From contig JBAMDO010000421.1 in the NCBI GenBank assembly GCA_037074765.1, positions 1 to 22,237 of the forward strand: 22,237 bases of DNA, read 5' to 3'. This DNA is from Mansonella perstans (taxonomy: Eukaryota > Nematoda > Chromadorea > Rhabditida > Onchocercidae). A model generated the notes under the pieces. It did not search any database. It was given only the letters and a program-made list of their open reading frames with translations, and was not told the DNA's origin. Below, piece after piece: positions 17,781 to 22,237 of the stretch (position 1 is the stretch's first letter; each line of letters begins with the position of its first letter). Position numbers and translations under genes: made by a program.

Positions 17781-18340
17781 CGCAAAACAAAATTCCGTTA
17801 TAGTCTGATGATGGATGCATCACGAAAATACTAAATTTTGGAAATGTGTAAATTTTTCAAAACTTATCGAAATCCACCGAAAGAATCGATTTGATTTTTT
17901 ATCTCAAATGAGAAAAAAATTTTTAAAATGTTGAATTTTTGAAAACTTTACATCCTAATTGACTTTCAGTCATTGGAAATTGAATCATATCACTTCAATC
18001 TTTAATGTGTATATTTATCATTTCATTCCTCATCCTTTTTAATAATATTATATTAAACTGAGTGGGCGTTTTAAAAATTCAAAAACTGTGAGATTTATGA
18101 AATAGTGTTATGATTTAATCGCAATTTCATTTTTCTTTTCATTTTTAATTGAAAATTATGGATGGAAGAATTAATGGTATAATGTTGTAATGTAATGGAA
18201 ATCAAATGATAATAAATTTATATACGAGTATCATATCATATTAGTACCATTGATATCGTATTATATGAATAGCCGTATGATTGCTAATGCAAGTTCAAGT
18301 TGTGAGTTACAATTTGAATTAGTTACGATGCGATACGATA
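17781..18340. other. AT-rich non-coding DNA
   Basis: No gene or distinct repeat seen, apart from ATCATATCAT-like and CGATACGATACG-like short repeats near 18226 and 18330. Confidence 0.5.
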
Positions 18341-18790
18341 CGGTATGTTCCGTATAATTGTTCAAGAAATTTTATTTTTAACTGAAAAGAAATTGGCGAG
18401 GTAAATGGGTAGCAAAGAAAACAAAAGTGATTGAGATCGACATATATCGAGATTCTCGGTCTCCCTCTCACCTAACAGTATAACAGCAGCAGCTGAAGAA
18501 GTATTTTGGAGAGCCGGAGGGGATATTTCATGATAGAAGAAATGGAGTGAACCGTAGAACGGGAAAGTTTCCACGGAAGAGGATGGCTGTTAGGTAGAAA
18601 GGCGGGGGTAGGGGAGAGGAATAGGAGTAATGAATCGAGGCGAAAAGGAGGTTAGAATGCCTCTTACGCGACAATATATTCTCGTCATCCTTTCTCGATC
18701 GAAGTATTACTACCTGTCACCGGTCTGGTATCAAATTACAACATCCCTCTGAAGTTTCGAAAATTTTCGGGAACGCAAGAGCTGATGACA
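18341..18790. other. GC-richer island in AT-rich DNA, nature unknown
   Basis: Contains CG dinucleotides, a G-rich purine block (about 18595-18650, with GGCGGGGGTAGGGG) and relatively mixed sequence. Short open frames exist (for example 18657-18752) but nothing recognisable. It could be a regulatory region or an exon of an unseen gene. Confidence 0.35.
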
Positions 18791-19700
18791 ATTTAAATGA
18801 ATAATTGTCAAATTTGGAATTTCAATTCCTTTTCATCTTCGATGATACGATAAATTAGATGAATGATCAAAATTTACGGATACCTTTTTAACGAACTTCT
18901 AATAGAACAAATAGCGTAACGATCAAAATTTTTCTCTCTTCATTGCTAATTCACAACTTTATAAATTTAATTTCATCTCAGTCATTGATATTTTTCACTA
19001 CATGGTGGCACCACGATATATTTTACCTATTTTCAGAATAATCTATATTTTCTGAATCGAATTAAGTCAAACGAATTAGCCTGTAACTTAAAATAACCAA
19101 TGAATAATTTTGTGAAATTTAACTTATTATCTATCCTGCTGGACAAATGTTTAATGTTCCTAACCGCAGAAAAAAAAAAAAAAAATTGATTGATAATCAA
19201 GTGAAGTTTGCACAGAAAATTTATCCACCTTTTTTAAATATGATTAAAAACAATTAATGCAAAAATAATGCAATTAGTCAACAGAAGAATAATAAAAAGA
19301 AGAGAAGACAAGAGAAAACATCACAAATACATTAGTGGGAAAAAAAGAAACATGCAAACAAATGGCACATTAAAGTGAGAGAGAGAGAAAGATGAAATTA
19401 TCCATAAATTTTGAATAATCGACAAAAAGAAAAATCACGCTTTTTTTTTTTTTTTTAAAAAAAAATAAAACAATGTCTGGCACAAAAATTGATGAAAAAA
19501 AGGCCAGATCAAGTGAATGAATGACATACTCAGTGTTTATTTATCTGAAATTATCCTAATGGTGGGTATCATATTAATTCAGAAACAGAAATAATTAATA
19601 GCTAAAAGGAGAAAGTTTTTTTTTATCATAAAAATGTAATCATCATTAGGTAAAGGAAATTGGAAAATTTTTTAACCATTTTTTGCATAATATTACGTAA
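18791..19700. other. AT-rich non-coding DNA
   Basis: No gene seen. Homopolymers lie at about 19170-19185 (A) and 19441-19456 (T). Confidence 0.5.
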
Positions 19701-19717
19701 TTTAATCCCATTCCAAA

Positions 19718-19740
19718 CATATCATATCATATCATATCAT
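19718..19740. repeat. ATATC pentanucleotide repeat
   Basis: About four to five tandem CATAT units in the AT-rich DNA. Confidence 0.85.
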
Positions 19741-19888
19741 TCGGATATATTCTTCGAAATACATCATTGAAGAAATACAATTCAATGCAATTTTAGGCAA
19801 ATTTTTTGTTATCAATAAATGCACTTTTTTATAACTATCTAAAATATTTTTGAAATAAATCCAATCATTTTGATTTTGCCTATGTCTA

Positions 19889-19960
19889 TTACTCCTACTA
19901 CTACTATTATTATTACTACTACTACCACTACTACTACTACTATTACTACCAATAATAATA
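19889..19960. repeat. ACT/ATT trinucleotide repeat
   Basis: ACT units mixed with ATT. The minus-strand Ser/Asn-rich open frame over it is a repeat artefact. Confidence 0.85.
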
Positions 19961-20375
19961 TTCATAATTCATTACTAAAATAAATGAAACTTATTTCATA
20001 CGCATTATTTTTCACTATTTGTAAATATTATTTTTTCATTTTCATTTTCCTCCTTTCCTTTTCTTTCCTCTTTTTCATTCAACACATTCAAATCGAAAAA
20101 AAAAAAAAAGCGGAAAAAAAAAAAAGAGGGAAAAGTAGAGGAAGGTACGGAAAGGTATCAACAATATTCACTGGGATCGGAAAAATGTTACAGGCGGATA
20201 AATGGAAAAACGGAATGAGAAGAAAGGTACAGCAATAATTCCTTCCAAAAAATTCAAAAAAAAAAATTCCTTCCTCATTCCCAAATAAATATTTCACTGC
20301 CTTTTTGCTATTTATTCATATCGAAATAGCTACCGTTTTAAAATGCCTTCCTCTTCTATTCCTTTTCTTCCTTTC

Positions 20376-20417
<42 letters not shown>

Positions 20418-20419
20418 CT
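20376..20419. repeat. CT microsatellite
   Basis: About 20 CT units with one TT interruption. Confidence 0.9.
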
Positions 20420-22060
20420 CTATTCAAAATTGAACATTATTACAAAATAGAAAATAGTAGGCGCCTGTAAATTAATTATAATTCAGGAGGAAAGCATATT
20501 ATTGCCATCATCTTTTCAACTTAGCCAATAAAAGTAAAAAAAGGCATTAGGTTGAAAGAGATGGGAAAAAAAATTGGAACGAAACGAGAGAAAAATAGCG
20601 CGGGGCGGAAATGTGTGAAATGAGGAAAAATTTAAAAAAATGAAAGGTACTACTAACATTATGATGATACTATCATCTTTCCCCATTGCTCCAGGAATAG
20701 TTTATTCCTGGATTCATCCTCCTATTTGATCAATCCATTCATATCCTAATCCTGATTGGTCCAATCATTTTAGGCTAACTGATTTTACTAATTTTAATCC
20801 TTTACTTTCTCTTTTCACTCTCTTCACTAATTACCAAATAATTATTGTTATTCTTTTCCCACTTTTAAAATTTACTGCTTAAATGCTCTTTCCTTTCCTT
20901 CTTTTTTCTTTCTAAATTAACATTCCTTCTCTTCCTTTTCCTCTTTTAATCATTTCATTTTTGTAATCATTATAATATCTGTATACTAATATATTTTCCT
21001 AATCAAGAAAAGTATAAATAAAACAATTTAAAATTTTCTCCTCTTTTTTCCCTTGTCTCTCTCTTTGTTTCTTCCCTCTTCTCCCGCTATTTTCGTTGAT
21101 AGATATAAATTGATTTAAATTTGTAAAATTTTATCAATAACTAACTTTTCCTAATCAATCAACGTCCTGTTATGTTCAAATCCTTCAATGATCATCCATT
21201 GTCCTTTGAAAACAAAAAAAAAGAGAGAGGAATGAAATGATTGGCTTTAAAAAGCATAGTGCTAAATTTAATGCCATCTCATAATGGAATGAAAATGTCA
21301 AAATCTCCTTTAAAAAAAATAAGCAAACCCAAGAAAAGGGTACCATCAAAATTTGCACAAATAAAATTTTCCAAATTACATAATTCACAATACAAGTGAG
21401 AAAAAGGCGCAAAAACACCTACAACCTAAACAGACCCACACATAATACCTAACATCAAGAAGAAGCCATAAAATCATCTTGTTTCTGATTGTTGATAATG
21501 ATCTATGTGCAATACATATGATTCTGTCACCACGATATTATACAACTTTCCGGAAAAGAAAAATTCAATTAAGCATGAAAAAAAAAAAAAAAAACAGAAG
21601 AAAAGCTTTGGTGCATTACGCCCAAATTTCCTCGGAACCATAAGCTCATACAATATAAATTATAAAATTTTCTTTTCTGCTCCAATCTAGAAATTAATTT
21701 TTTAGATCAAATTTCCTTCATTTCAAAATTTAACTTCAACATCTACTATGCATGATGTAAGCGAAACAAAAGAATTTCGTTTTCTGATCAGAATTAAATA
21801 AAGATTATAATGAATAAGTAATTTTTTGGAAACTTTCATTTATTCTAATTAAAAAAATAAAATCTTTCATATTATGGGCTTTTCATTTTTGTAGAGCTTA
21901 GGTTCTGAGAAAATAATTGCAAAACAAAAGTTAAGAATCGTTTTATAATGAATTGGAAGGTTTTGTTTTTTTTTTTTCAACTATAAAATACTGATAGAAT
22001 GATATCAATGATTACTGTTGGATCGAGATGAAAAATAATTCGATTATTAGAAAATGCATT
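20420..22060. other. AT-rich non-coding DNA to the window end
   Basis: No gene seen on either strand. It contains pyrimidine-rich runs (20800-21075) and an A run near 21578-21594. The final 130 bases of the window (22110-22237) are more mixed, but too short to judge. Confidence 0.5.
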
Positions 22061-22069
22061 GATAATTTC

Positions 22070-22077
22070 AAAAAAAA

Positions 22078-22109
<32 letters not shown>
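22070..22109. repeat. A-run/T-run inverted homopolymer
   Basis: Twelve A followed directly by 28 T. It can fold back on itself and is a likely site of length polymorphism or assembly error. Confidence 0.9.
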
Positions 22110-22112
<3 letters not shown>

Positions 22113-22237
22113 GAACAAAAGATAAATTGAGCGTCCAGCACAGGCAAAGAAGGCATATATTTCGAGATGTACTGAAAATAACTGGATAGGATTACAGTGA
22201 TAATCATAATGATAATAATGGCAACGGTAAGAAGGCA

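Noticed and set aside
19732..20297. Ser/Asn-rich and Lys/Phe-rich open frames
   Set aside because: Explained by the ACT repeat and by A/T homopolymers.
1..22237. tRNA, rRNA, spliced-leader RNA, CRISPR array, transposase or long terminal repeats
   Set aside because: I looked for T-loop-like GTTCGA contexts, spaced direct repeats, long terminal repeats and transposase/reverse-transcriptase motifs and found none that held up by eye. Low-level matches would need tRNAscan, Rfam and RepeatMasker.

Overview
The window is a strongly AT-rich stretch of animal nuclear DNA. Long A and T homopolymers and di/trinucleotide microsatellites fill the space between and inside genes. Both genes I could assemble are split into many small exons, with introns of roughly 75-990 bases. 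Acceptors end in short TTTCAG, TTTTAG or TTGCAG tracts and donors are often GTTTGT or GTAAGT. That style, the compact exons, and an acceptor three bases before a start codon (the usual position for spliced-leader addition) suggest a nematode, possibly a spirurid/filarial-type genome. I see no spliced-leader, rRNA or tRNA gene to confirm the lineage.

Layout. 1-4749 is gene-poor: microsatellites, a 40-bp tandem duplication, and a large GT block facing a CA block. 4852-10508 (+) is a 13-exon gene for a single-pass membrane protein with about four immunoglobulin-like domains (622 residues). I assembled it by joining exons in which every splice phase matches. Its last coding exon is either spliced to a terminal exon or read through, giving two different cytoplasmic C-termini. 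10572-12500 is AT-rich sequence. 12500-13628 is less homopolymer-rich and probably holds the 3'UTR of the next gene. 15538-13629 (-) is a 6-exon gene for a 268-residue four-pass membrane protein resembling TMEM127. 15545-22237 holds no gene I can support: it is low-complexity DNA with alternating purine-rich and pyrimidine-rich blocks.

The two genes are convergent, about 3.1 kb apart stop to stop. Nothing in the sequence ties them into one pathway: one is a probable cell-surface adhesion/recognition protein, the other a probable endomembrane/plasma-membrane tetraspan protein.

I found no CRISPR array, operon, transposase or other sign of a novel multi-gene system. The more interesting points are local: an ATG microsatellite that encodes a poly-methionine leader, a decayed copy of an exon inside the following intron, two alternative C-termini of which one ends like a PDZ ligand, and an inverted repeat in the presumed 3'UTR of the TMEM127-like gene.
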